Source: Brachypterus glaber | Lineage: Eukaryota; Arthropoda; Insecta; Coleoptera; Kateretidae | Assembly: GCA_958510825.1 (NCBI GenBank) | Contig: OY294049.1 | Location: forward strand, 27,052,986 to 27,116,985 | Reading direction: 5' to 3' | DNA: 64,000 nucleotides | Shown: in pieces, positions 35,064 through 46,182 of the stretch | Numbering within the stretch: the first letter of the stretch is position 1 | How the letters are laid out: each line of letters starts with the position of its first letter | Notes under the pieces: model-generated | The model's database searches: none | Told to the model about the DNA's origin: nothing | Seen by the model: the letters and a program-made list of their open reading frames with translations, nothing else | Made by a program: the position numbers and the translations under genes

Positions 35064-35124
35064 TGGATTAAACCAAAAATTTAAGTAGTTTTGTGAGCAC
35101 TGTTTTGTATCTGTTTCATCTATT
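35064..35124 (+). repeat. 61-bp direct repeat, right copy, flush with the gap
   Basis: It is identical to 31381-31441 and begins at the first base after the gap. It is either the second target-site copy or an assembly overlap. Confidence 0.8.
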
Positions 35125-35605
35125 GGATCGATTTAAAAATCTGTTGCCATACACGAACTAGTTTTTTGCGATTTCTGAAAAAGTTTTTCGAGTTGTGTCA
35201 CTTTTGAAGCAAGGGTGCGGTAAACGTAATTATGAAACGAAAATAAATAAAATATATATAATGCACAAATATTAAAATAATAAACACAAACATATTACAT
35301 GTTATATTTTACTACCACTTATTGTTATAAGTTATAACTTATAACGGTGATTAATACAATAAAATACTCCTATGTACTTTTGTCTCATCAGAGTAACAAC
35401 AAAATAAACAGTCCACCATTTTAAATTTAAAATTTTTAACATCGTCTTTGGTTTCAGCAGCCTCAAAAACCCCAGAATACCCATTTTCAAAAATATTGAG
35501 TTATTTGTTCTAATTAATTTGTGGAACAAAATGTAAAAAGGGAAGGCGTAGTATAGAGGTTGCGGCGAACGAAGTGTAACGGGGAAAGGCAATATAAGCA
35601 TGATA
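35125..35605. other. Spacer between the LINE copies
   Basis: Mostly unique AT-rich DNA. A short reversed piece of the ~95-bp satellite (CCTCAAAAACCCCAGAATAC) lies at about 35460. No gene is seen. Confidence 0.5.
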
Positions 35606-35694
35606 GATAGATAGATAGATAGATTTATTCTTGCTAAAAAAATTACAAACGTCAGAAAAAAAATACAGTAGAATAAAAAATAAAACATAAAATA

Positions 35695-36057
35695 TTAAAA
35701 GTTTAGATCATTGAAGTTATTATCTAAATATTCTTCAAGGCAACAGAATGCCTTTTTAATTAAATAACATTTTATACGTTTTACAAAAACAGAAAATGAC
35801 ACACATCTAAAATTTGTAGGTAACACATTAAAAAATTTTATACAGTAGTAGTTAGGGCCGGTTTTTGACCTTTCCAGTCTTAATTGTGGTATACAAAGAT
35901 CAGTCTTATTTCTCGTATTATGTGTGTGTTTTGCGTTTTGTTGGAAGAGATCTGGGTTCTTCCTAAGATAAATTAGGCAATTTAATATAAACAAGCAAGG
36001 AAAAGTAAGGATCCCCAACTTGATAAAGTGTTGTTTGCATTCATCCCTATATCTCAA
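35695..36057 (-). pseudogene. LINE copy B ORF2 C-terminal domain
   Basis: One frame downstream of the RT encodes RYRDECKQHFIKLGILTFPC, then HTHNTRNKTDL and a block ending NNFNDLNF before a stop at 35695. This is the conserved tail after the RT in CR1/L2-type LINEs. It is separated from the RT frame (ending …GLQRKHLE at 36066) by a frameshift of a few bases. The 3' UTR and (ATCT)n tail follow at once. Confidence 0.8.
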
Positions 36058-36065
36058 ATCCGCAA

Positions 36066-38971
36066 CTATTCTAAGTGCTTGCGTTGTAACCCGAAGATCC
36101 GGTGCCTACATGACGAGTGGCCCCAGGCTACAATACCATAGTTAAGCAGCGATTGAAACAGAGCGAAGAATGCATTTCGCAATATTGGCTCTAACAGAGA
36201 TAATGAAAATGATCGAAGCAGGTAAATATTTTTGCATAGCTTTTTTGATAAAGCAGTACCATGGTTATTCCAGGTCAACTCAGAATCTAGATGTAAACCT
36301 ACAAATTTCACACTTGTTGATATATCCTGATCTTCTAAGTTTCGCAAAGTAAAAATCATATTAACGGTTTTACTTTGATTAAGACATAATCTGTTATCCA
36401 AGAACCACACAGAGGCTCTCAATTGTATGTCACGAATTTTAATCGATCCCGTTATAAAGGATTCATCTTGGACCCCGAAATTTGTGTCATCTGCAAATAA
36501 TGTGCAAGCTGCGTCCGACACAAATTCCGGTAGGTCGTTAATAAAAATTAAAAAAAGTAAAGGGCCTAGGATAGACCCTTGTGGTACCCCGAATCCCACA
36601 GGCCTGTCTTTAGACCGAGATCCGTTGAACAGTACCTGTTGGGTTCTACCAGATAAATAGAAACTTTTTAACACTGTTGGGATCAAAATTGTAATAATAC
36701 AGTTTTCTTATTAAGATTTCATGGGACACACAATCGAAAGCCTTCGTGAGATCCAAGAATGTGGCAAAATTGAATTTATTGTTCTCATAGGATGAAATTA
36801 CAGTATCAATAAATTTAAGTATAGCGTCAATAGTCGATTTACCCCTGCGAAACCCGAATTGATCCTTTGTGAAAAAATCAAAAGTTTCGAAATAATGACA
36901 AATTTGGTCAAAGTATCCTTTCGAACACCTTTGACAAAATTGGAAGTAGTGAAATTGGTCTGTAGGAGTTGGTATCGTTTATATTATAATTTTTGGGCAC
37001 TGGAACAACCACAGCACGCTTTAGTTCATCTGGAAAGATGCCTTCCACTATACAGTGGTTTATTATTTTGGTAAATGGCGTAATTATTTGATTCTTTATT
37101 GTTTTAATAAGATCAGAGTTAAATCCAAAAATGTCTCTACTTTTGCTATTTTTTAATTTATCTATCGCAGATCGGACCTCGTTAAAGGTCACGTATCTAA
37201 AGTTAAAATTGGCATTAACATTTGGCATGTTTGCCATATGACTAATAGGGTCATTTTTAGGTATACCTAAAGAATCAATAACAGTCTGGGCAATATTTGA
37301 AAAGTAATCATTAAACTCTTCCGCAGAAATGTTACATTTTTCTGCTGGCTTTTTTATAGTCTTTTTGTTTTTATTTATTAAAGTCCACATAGTTTTTTGT
37401 GGGTTACTAGAACTTTTTACAAAATTATCGTTTTCTTTGATTTTTTCCTTTTTAATATTTGCACTATAGCTGGACTTAAATTGCTGGTATAGCTGTTTAT
37501 TACCTTCAGTAGGATTAAGTTTACAGGCATCATATATAAGAACTAAAGTTTCTCTTTGATGTATCTAATCAGCTGTAAACCAATTTTGTTTGCAGTATGC
37601 CCCATCAGAAATTTTGTAACATTTCTCCGAAAAAGCTTCATTGTACTTCTCAGTGAGAATATTTAAAAACATGCTAAACTTATTACCCGCATTCAGATTT
37701 GGAATATCAATAAATCCCCAAACAATATCAGAAACCATATTATGAAATTTAAATTTACCAAATTGGGTGATTGGTCTTACTTTCCTGTTTAAAGTGGTGC
37801 TTTTGGATTGTGTTATTTCCAGTTCCAAGCTTAATCCTAGGTGATCTGAAAAAAACGTATTAACAGGTTTGACACTTGCAGTATCTACAAAAAACTTACA
37901 AAAAATGTTGTCTAAAATATTTTTACCCCTAGTTTGGAAAGAAACAAGTGCTTTAAAACCAAATTGACTGAATAAATCCTGAAGAAGATCAGATCTCTCA
38001 TCATTAATATCGTTAAACCACACATTGAAGTCACCTCCTATTAGGTAATTTTTATCATTTATATCAATCATATTTAATAAAACTGTTAATATTGAAATAA
38101 AATTACAAAAATCTCCCGTACTACTACTACGGTATATTGTTATAATATTTAAATTAAAGTCTTTTAAAAAAATTGAGCTAATCTCACAGTCTTTTTCCAC
38201 TGAAAGGTTATTTAAGTTACAAACAGTTTTAAAGTTTACTTGCGGTTTAACCAGTTGAAGTACTCCACCATGAGAAATTTTGTAACATTTCTCCGAAAAA
38301 GCTTCATTGTACTTCTCAGTGAGAATATTTAAAAACATGCTAAACTTATTACCCGCATTCAGATTTGGAATATCAATAAATCCCCAAACAATATCAGAAA
38401 CCATATTATGAAATTTAAATTTACCAAATTGGGTGATTGGTCTTACTTTCCTGTTTAAAGTGGTGCTTTTGGATTGTGTTATTTCCAGTTCCAAGCTTAA
38501 TCCTAGGTGATCTGAAAAAAACGTATTAACAGGTTTGACACTTGCAGTATCTACAAAAAACTTACAAAAAATGTTGTCTAAAATATTTTTACCCCTAGTT
38601 TGGAAAGAAACAAGTGCTTTAAAACCAAATTGACTGAATAAATCCTGAAGAAGATCAGATCTCTCATCATTAATATCGTTAAACCACACATTGAAGTCAC
38701 CTCCTATTAGGTAATTTTTATCATTTATATCAATCATATTTAATAAAACTGTTAATATTGAAATAAAATTACAAAAATCTCCCGTACTACTACTACGGTA
38801 TATTGTTATAATATTTAAATTAAAGTCTTTTAAAAAAATTGAGCTAATCTCACAGTCTTTTTCCACTGAAAGGTTATTTAAGTTACAAACAGTTTTAAAG
38901 TTTACTTGCGGTTTAACCAGTTGAAGTACTCCACCATGAGTATGTAAACTACGGGTAAAGTGTGAGGCCAA
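36066..38971 (-). pseudogene. LINE copy B ORF2: endonuclease (duplicated) and reverse transcriptase
   Basis: 38971-37565 is an open frame of 468 codons in which the endonuclease block (from HGGVLQLVKPQV to FSEKCYKIS) occurs twice in a row, so the GGDFNVWFND and SDHLGL motifs appear twice. It ends at the TAG shared with copy A. RT follows: NSYRPISLLPILSKVFERIL (to 36908), then after the shared shift FGFRRGKST, FLDLTKAFDC (motif A), GVPQGSILGPLLFLIFINDL (motif B) and LFADDTNF (motif C, the FADD form of the catalytic pair). These are diagnostic for a non-LTR RT. It is inactive because of the shift, the stop and the duplication. Confidence 0.9.
37609..38940 (-). repeat. In-frame 666-bp tandem duplication inside LINE B
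   Basis: The segments 37609-38274 and 38275-38940 are the same sequence. The offset between GAAATTTTGTAACATTTC occurrences is 666 bp (222 codons), so the reading frame survives. The junction shows 2-4 bp of microhomology (CCATSAG). Confidence 0.9.
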
Positions 38972-39141
38972 AACGTAGTTTTATCATGTCAGTCTCGTCC
39001 TTTATAAACCAATGCTCCTGTATGTTTACTATATCATAACAGTATTCTGCCAAAAATGCCTCTAGTAGGTTTATTTTATTTCTTAAACACTGTATATTTA
39101 AAAATATTAACTTTAAAAACGTTGTTTCTTTATTTAGGTGA

Positions 39142-39940
39142 TCAGGTTGATTTGGCTTCTGGCTTAAGAAAGAACTGGTACTCTTTTATAATCACCCCAT
39201 CTGACCATTTGGTTTCATCAAATAAAATATCCTTTTTACTCTCAGGAACGCTGATTTTGAAACTGCTATTTCTCCCTTTGTTAGGTAACTTAGTAGCTTT
39301 AAATGATACTTCAGGCCAATTTTCGTTTAAATATTCTTCCATAACATTTTCTGCAACATCACCTTTGATATGTCCAACATATATGTAGGTGTATTTTTCA
39401 GCACCCTGGATTTTTGTAATGTTAGTATTGGTACCTTTAGTTAATTTAGAATTTTTATTTTTGTGCTTTTTCCGTGTAACTTCCATAAAACCATCTTCTC
39501 CATCATTAGTACCGAAGAATGCAGCATTTTATGATTGTGCTTTGGGTATCTGTGGTGCGGCTGCTGCCGGTGTATGATTTGCCGTCGATGTGCCTGGCTT
39601 ATTCTTATCAGTGATCGTGGGTGTTGACACTTTTTCCGCTGAGGAGTCGTTGGTCTTATCAGAGGTAGGTTTGTTTATATTTTTCGGTTTAATTTGAACT
39701 AAGTTTCTTAATATATTTTTGGCCTTTGGTTTTGGTTCAAGAGTTTTGTTTAATTTTATCGCAGACTGTTGCATCATTAAGATGCTTTTTGTGCACTCTG
39801 CGACTTGTTCTTCTAAAGGAGCTAATTTTGTAGACACAATTTCACTTAAAATTGATTTGATCGTTCACTAGAATGTCTTTTAATACACTTTTTATTATTT
39901 CTCGAAGATCTGTATTAGAGCGTAGTTCACGGGCCATTTT
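39142..39940 (-). pseudogene. LINE copy B ORF1
   Basis: It has the same protein parts as in copy A but fewer breaks. After the shared early shift, 39837-39529 encodes the coiled-coil-like part and linker (ends AAAAPQIPKAQS). 39486-39142 encodes the compact nucleic-acid-binding-like domain with YIYVGHIKGDVAENV. A stop just after KAQS splits the two. It was probably one protein of about 260-270 residues in an active relative. Confidence 0.65.
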
Positions 39941-40658
39941 GGCACATTAATTTTTAAAATTTGTCAAGTTTTAGGAGAGCGTTTAAAAACACGTCTACTC
40001 AGTCAACACGTCAACTATGAGTCACTATCACGTATTTACGGACTATACTATAGTCCAAGCAACGAAGATTTTTTGCCTCAAAAAAATCCAATAATCTTGA
40101 AAATTGGTGGAGATGTAGTCTAGGCATTAAACGCACTAAAAGTCCTGAATAATTGAAGGTGAGCTCGCCATCTTGATTTTAACACTTTTGAAGTTTTTTG
40201 CAAATAACTTCTAAGCATTCAATTTTTTGAAAAATAGTTTTAACAAAAAAGAAAGCTTATAAACTTTTCTACAAATTACTTGGTTATAACTTTTTTCTAA
40301 CTTATTTAGATTTCTAGAAAATGAGAAAATGTTATATATGTATTAGTGTTGCGTAGAAAAATTAGAGTCTTATCTTTATATATATAAAATTTTTATCAAA
40401 ATATATCGAAAAAACAAAGGGATGAAATTATTTTAAATTCGCTTTTTTTGGCTTATAGCCTCATTAACAGAAAACCAACACGGCAAAAACATAAATAATT
40501 AGAACTAAATTATTTTTTTACTACAACTATAGGCAAAAAAAAACGAGCTGATCGAGAAAAACGTAAAAAGATTCCGAAATCAGCGCATCAAGTATAGTCA
40601 GACGCGACTAAAAGGTCCCCGGCAAATAAAAAAAATATTTTTTTGTAGAGTAGTGTAA

Positions 40659-40781
40659 TTATTCTTAAATTAAGTTACATAATATTTTGTTTCAGATATA
40701 AAAGAATATGGTATCATACCATATCCTTATCCATATCTGAAGCAAAATATTATCTAACTTAATTTAAGAATAATTATTGTT
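40659..40781. repeat. Inverted LINE 5' ends meeting at a palindrome
   Basis: The first ~60 bp of LINE B (minus) is followed, across TCA, by a diverged plus-strand copy of the same 5' end (TACCATATCC…ATTTAAGAATAATTA). Together they form a palindrome with arms of about 55 bp. Confidence 0.7.
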
Positions 40782-41099
40782 TTGATTAAAACCTATAATT
40801 TATTCAAATAAAGTTTCTCTTGATTTTTACACTAATCAAGATATGTCAGGGAAGGAAAATTGGTATGCATTAAAGGAGAATTTATTTTCTTCCTTATATA
40901 CAAATCAAATATGGTCTTGATTTAAGATAACATTTTTCTATGTGTATATAACTAGAGATGTAAAGAGTACCTATACTGTATAAAATTAAATTGGTTGTAT
41001 TAAACATAACAGGGCCGGCCGGCTTCTAAATTTACCAACTGCCATCTGAAAAAAAAATAGCTTTACCCCTGACAAGCTTTACCCCTGAAGCTCTGAAAC

Positions 41100-41447
41100 A
41101 GGGCATTCACTCGTCGTGGGTTATATAAAGGCCGGCACTGTACGTAACTATATCCCAGAAAGCATTGGTTCGCTGGCCGCCCGTTGGCCAATCATTGGCG
41201 TGCCAATGTTTCCTACATTGGACCAATGTTGGCAAACCCACATTGGGCCTACATACTGAGGAGACATCAGCCGCCTTAAGGCCGCATACGACGGGCCAAT
41301 GTTGGCAAAACTACATTAGTCCTACATTGGGCGCCCGAAGACCAACATTTTTTTTTGGCAAACGTACGTTGGTTCATAAGACTGCTGCCTTAGATAGGCC
41401 AATGTACGATTTTACGATTTATATAACCCACGACGAGTGAAAGCCCT
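41100..41447. mobile_element. MITE with 30-bp TIRs and CCAATGTTGG repeats
   Basis: AGGGC.TTCACTCGTCGTGG followed by GTTATATAAA at the left end is mirrored exactly, bar one base, at the right end. The core is a tangle of CATTGG/CCAATG/TTGGCAAA repeats. The ORF across it is compositional. Confidence 0.7.
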
Positions 41448-41449
41448 CC

Positions 41450-42259
41450 TTGCTAGCTTTTATTCAACATCAGTCACATAACCCGGAATGCATTTTAATA
41501 ACAGAAACTTGGTTAAAACCCAATATACCCAGCTCTCTAGTCGATATCCCTAATTATACCCTATACAGAACAGATCGTTTAAATCGCAAAGGTGGTGGCA
41601 CATGTATCTACCTAATATCTTCCTTTTTCTCCAATTTTACTGTGGTTGAGCGAAATTGTGCTGTCCCGGGGATTGACATTGTATGCCTGGATATATCCAA
41701 CAGATATTTTGCTTTCTCTATTGTTTGTATTTATCGCCCTCCTAAAACTTCTGCAGAGTATAAAAAAGAAAATGATCAGTTACTCTGTGAAAAAATAATA
41801 GATTTAAAAAAGGCGGCAAATAATATTGTCATTTTAGGTGATTTCAACTTTCCCGAAATTGATTGGAATAATATGCAATATACTGATATTACTAATAAAA
41901 ATATTAATAACACTAACACTGCCAATTTGTTCGCTAATACAATAATAGATAATGGCTTATCTCAGTTGGTTAAACAGTCTACTAGATTTAGAATTAATCA
42001 ACAACCATCATTGGTTGATCTTATATTAATAAATGATGAAAATCTCATACCTAGTGTGGATTATTTACCTCCAATTAACATATCTGATCATATAACACTG
42101 AACTCGAAAATTCAGTATATTACCTATGACACTCCTAAAAACCAAACCAAAATTATCAAGAGCACAGATTTTACTAAATTAAACAATCTATTACTTAATA
42201 CTGAATGGCAGACTGTTTTCACAGAAAACGATATTAATAATAAATGGAAGACATTTTAA
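41450..42259 (+). pseudogene. LINE endonuclease (ORF2 N-terminus, truncated)
   Basis: This is an open frame of about 269 codons with no proper start: it begins in the first endonuclease strand (LLAFIQHQSHNPECILITET, where the Glu is catalytic). It continues through GGGTCIYL, IVCIYRPP, VILGDFNFPEIDW (catalytic Asp) and NISDHITL (catalytic Asp-His). All APE-type motifs except the extreme N-terminus are present. It would nick target DNA to prime reverse transcription. It ends at a TAA at 42257. Remains of the same protein continue in the same frame for about 160 bp (KKPWISNHIL). Confidence 0.85.
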
Positions 42260-42281
42260 GATATTCTAAACTTAAAAATCA

Positions 42282-44118
42282 TTGAATCAACTTCTACTAA
42301 ATCTGTTGCATTTAACACTAAAAAGCCATGGATATCAAATCACATTTTATCTAAGATTAAAACTAAGCCCAGACTCTGGAATACTTATAATTCAACAAAA
42401 CGCCGCGCTGACTTTGCTGCGCACAGAGAATTCATTAAAAACTGAATTATTAAATGCCAAATCAAACTATGAACAGAACCTTCTTTTAAAAGGACCGAAA
42501 GCAGTATATAAGTATTCCAGAAATTGCACAGCTTCAAAAGTATCTACTCCTTTAATTAAAAATATTTCCGGAGAACTTTGTTCTTCTAATTTAGAAAGTG
42601 CTGAAACATTTGCCACAACTTTTAGCCAAACTTTTTCTTATGAGCCTGACGGTCCCATTGCTCCCATAAACTTACCCAGAGTAGAAACTTCTCTCGAAGG
42701 TATTGAAATTACTGAAGAAAAAGTACTTGAACAGTTAAAAAAACTACGTAATGACCTGGGCCCTGGACACGACGGTGTTCCAGTTCAAGTCCTTAAACAT
42801 TGTGCCGAAAACTTGGTAGAGCCATTAACCCATATTTTTAAGTTCTCTTTAGTTTCTTCCACACTCCCTTATGCCTGGCTTACCGCTTCTTCCACTCCAA
42901 TTTTCAAAAAAGGAGACAAAACTGACCCTAAAAATTACAGGCAGATTAGCATTATGTCCCTTTGTTTAAAAGTTTTGGAAAGAATTATAGTGTCTCAACT
43001 TATGCAGTTCATCTTAGATAATAATATCCTTCCAAAATCACAGCATGGGTTTGTTCCAGGTAGGTCCACTACAACAAACTTACTTTCAAGCCTAAATATC
43101 TGGACCAAACTCATTGACCAAGGATTTCCAGTAGATGTTCTTTACCTCGATTTTCAAAAAGCCTTCGATAAAGTACCAAAAAAACGCTTACTAAAAAAAT
43201 TAGAACACTTTGGAATCCGCGGTAAGTTGCTTAAATGAATTAAAAGCTATCTAAGTGGCAGAACATTCTCTGTTCGAGTCGGTTCTGAGCACGCATCCCT
43301 GTATGATGCATAATTTCTACGCTGACGATACTAAGTTCTTTGGAAATCCCCTCGTGCAGCACAATGACATTCAATCCAGTCTTAATGCAGTTGCTAATTG
43401 GTGTGATACATGGATGATACCCCTTAACATATCTAAATGCTCAGTTCTTCACATAGGACATAATAATCCACGTCTTATATATACCATTAACACTACTCCT
43501 CGTACCCCTGTTAATGAACAAAACGATTTAGGTGTCACAATCACTTCAAACTTATCATGGTCTAACCACATTACAAAAATCACCAAAAAAGCTAATCAAT
43601 CCTCCTATGTACTGTCTAAAGCCTTCCAAAATCCTACACCACAATTATTTTCCCTTTTATTTAAATCCTACATTCGCCCACTCCTGTAATACGCCTCACT
43701 TGCATGGTTTCCACACTTAATTAAGGATATTAAGGCCCTGGAAAATGTCCAAAGGCGCACTACACGAAATGTACAGCTCCTTAGAAACTTAGAGTACCAT
43801 GAACGTCTTAACTATCTTAATCTCCCTGTTCTGCAAGATAGAAGATCTAGAGGTGATATGATCTTTACCTACAGGATTTTTGCTGGTCATTTTAATGAAG
43901 AAATGAGTGGCCTGTTGGATGATAATAGAGACCCTCGTTTACGAGGCCATCCCCATATGCTGAAAAGGGAACATTTCAAGACTTCCATCAGGCAAAACTT
44001 CTTTTCAAACCGAATCTTCAACAAGTGTAATTCGCTGCCAAGTGATGTAGTAACTGCCCCTAGTGTAAACTCTTTCAAGAACCACTTTGACAAACATATT
44101 TCGAACTCTATGCTATAA
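42282..44118 (+). pseudogene. LINE reverse transcriptase, motif B deleted
   Basis: From about 42430 the frame reads the RT: LGPGHDGVPVQVL, TPIFKKGDKTDPKNYRQISI, LERIIVSQLMQF, HGFVPGRSTTTNL and LDFQKAFDKVP (motif A, catalytic Asp). A stop falls at 43238. The strand region around 43255-43310 goes straight from YLSGRTFSVRVGSEHA to FYADDTKFF (motif C). The GVPQGSVLGP-type motif B and its flanks are deleted. The thumb and C-terminal tail (WCDTWMIPLNISKCSVLHIG, NDLGVTI, then ASLAWFPH, RRTTRNVQ and a final block ending HISNSML at 44118) are spread over two frames. It cannot polymerise. Confidence 0.9.
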
Positions 44119-44221
44119 ACTATCATTTTATATTTGTATCTGAGCTATAATAGGTCTTACCTCAGCTCTTAATGTATAATAATAATAATAATAATAAAAT
44201 TATCGTTGGCTTTAAAGCGGC

Positions 44222-44336
44222 CAATGTAGCACCAATGTAGTTTTGCCAACATTGGCCCGTCGTATGCGGCCTTAGGGCGACTGATGTCTCCTCAGTATGT
44301 AGGCCCAATGTGGGTTTGCCAACGGGCGGCCAACAA
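44222..44336 (-). repeat. Inverted partial copy of the CCAATGTTGG MITE core
   Basis: It matches 41225-41330 in reverse complement (GTTTTGCCAACATTGGCCC, TGATGTCTCCTCAGTATGTA). The two pieces flank the LINE as inverted arms. Confidence 0.75.
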
Positions 44337-44778
44337 ATCAATGTTTGATAGCATACTATAAAATAAATTAAATTACAAACTATTTAATAAAGTTTGTAAC
44401 ATACCACTAAAAAGCTTTTTAGTTTAAAAACAATTAAACAAAATAACCTAATTACATACAGTTTAATTTACAAAGTTAAAGAAATAATCATATTATAAAA
44501 TTTAATCAAATTGGTTTGATAAATTTGCCACCATTTCAGGTTTTGCTTAGTCACTTTATCTAGCGACGTCAGCCAACGTATTAAGTATTATGTACTCCAT
44601 TTAATGAGAGAATATCACTCTGACGTCACAGCGCGTAAACCAAATAGCCTCTGTACGGCATTTATTTCTTAAATATATTTTTTTTAGATATACCATCGCA
44701 GCCAATCCAGCTACACCCAAAAATGATTCATATTAAAACCAACTTTAAAATTTTACAGACACCTGTAATACTTAACTT
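44337..44778. other. No feature recognised
   Basis: AT-rich with a short CG-containing part (GCGACGTCAGCCAACG near 44563). No coding signal. Confidence 0.5.
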
Positions 44779-44782
44779 TTAA

Positions 44783-44883
44783 CACGTTGGCTACCACCCG
44801 TAATCTTCCCTTTCTAACCCGTATAAAATCTAATGTGGAAAAAATATTGAGAGTCGCCGGTGACTCTCTTGGTAGTCAACGTG
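44783..44883. mobile_element. Tiny TTAA-flanked MITE (101 bp)
   Basis: CACGTTGGCTACCA and its inverse TGGTAGTCAACGTG bound 101 bp, with TTAA at both flanks (44779-44782, 44884-44887). Inside is a second hairpin (GAGAGTC…GACTCTC). It fits a piggyBac-mobilised MITE. Confidence 0.7.
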
Positions 44884-44887
44884 TTAA

Positions 44888-45974
44888 AGGAGGATATCGT
44901 TTTAGGGGGGTATTTTGGGCCACATCAAAAGTGTTTTTGATTAGGTTTAAAATGATAAGAAATGTAGAATTAATTAATGTAAACTGTTTTTTAGTAGTAA
45001 TTGATAAAAAAATATTTTTTTCACTACTAGCTTTAGAACATACCATTATTTATCATAATTTTAGACTGTGAAATCAATTTTCTTCACCTATAGCAATAAT
45101 AATTTTTTCTCTCCTAGTAGGAGTAAATTTTATAAAAAATTGATTTCTGTCACTTTAGATGTTTCAGTTCTGTGTGCAATTTTAACTAGTTAAACCAAAG
45201 AAAATAGCTTTAAATAACTTTTTATTTATTAAATATAATTAATTAGAATTATTACCAATTAATACAATCAATAATTAGCTAAATATATTTATTTAAGCAA
45301 ATGTCATTGATCAAGGCTACTTGATTTTTATGAAAATTTCAAGAAATATAATTTCTGTTAATAATTTATTTTATTATTTGAATAAAAATAGTGCTAGTAG
45401 TGAAAAAACTAATATATAAACTACGGAAGAAGACTATTATAGCCTCGCATTCTTAAATCCCTCGCTGTTACGCAGCTCGAGATTTAATACGCTCGGCTAT
45501 AAAAAATGTATTGTCTACCTTATCTTATGAACGACTTCAGATGGCTCAAAAACCGATATCAAGAAATATTAAATGGACACAAATAATTAAAGTGAAATAT
45601 TTTTTTTAATAATGCCAACAGCAGCACTAAATAAGCCGTGAAGATATGTAATGCTACGCATTCCATTATATATTATTCACAGTAAATGGTATATTCAGTA
45701 TCGGACTGCGCAGCCCGAGGCTAGTGAGATTTGAGTTTTATAACCAGGGGCTGCCAAGTGTAATTTTTTCCCCTGCCAAAAATTTTGATGACTAGAAAGA
45801 AAAAAAGGTCAGCACCCCCAAAATAATTGATGACTAAACAAAAAGGTCCACAAAATCATCACCCAGCGAGGGGTCTATAAAAAAATTAACCAATGATTTT
45901 TGACATTAACCTAACTAATGTTAGTTATAATATAATCCACATTCACACATAGAAAAAAAGATTCCTTGAACCAA
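44888..45974. other. No gene recognised
   Basis: AT-rich DNA. Around 45640-45700, phrases (AAGCCGTGAAGATATGTAATG, AGTAAATGGTATATT) recur in reverse near 14830-14890, suggesting an old dispersed repeat. No coding signal. Confidence 0.45.
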
Positions 45975-45975
45975 G

Positions 45976-46182
45976 GACACGTGTCTTTCGATATGTTCAA
46001 AGCCACATTCCCTTGTTTTAAGGCTAGGATTTCTTTGAACCAAAGTCAATGTCCTTGAATGAAGAGAACGGGTATTTGAATGAAGATGCGCGCTCTTCAG
46101 TCAATGACATTGACTTTGCTTCAAAGAAATGCTAGCCTTGAAACAAGGGAATATGGCTTTGAACATATTGAAAGACACGTGT
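45976..46182. mobile_element. Foldback MITE (207 bp)
   Basis: Arms of about 95 bp begin GACACGTGTCTTTC.ATATGT and mirror each other through AAACAAGGGAAT and CAAAGTCAATG. The ends contain the palindrome ACACGTGT. Confidence 0.8.

Larger units (their letters stand above)
35606..40719 (-). mobile_element. CR1/L2-like LINE, copy B, near full length
   Basis: Minus strand, from TACCATATTCTTTT at 40719 to a tail of AATAAATCTATCTATC ending at about 35606, some 5.1 kb. It carries 5' UTR, ORF1 (39940-39142), ORF2 and 3' UTR, plus an internal 666-bp duplication. It lies tail to tail with copy A. Confidence 0.9.
41448..44197 (+). mobile_element. L2/CR1-like LINE, 5' truncated, (TAA)n tail
   Basis: The LINE starts inside its endonuclease domain, immediately after the MITE, and ends with AATAATAATAATAATAA at 44175-44197. 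Coding parts are described separately. It is a different family from LINE A/B. Confidence 0.85.

Noticed and set aside
41165..41440. 91-codon ORF
   Set aside because: It lies wholly within the MITE and its CCAATGTTGG repeats, and has no protein-like features.
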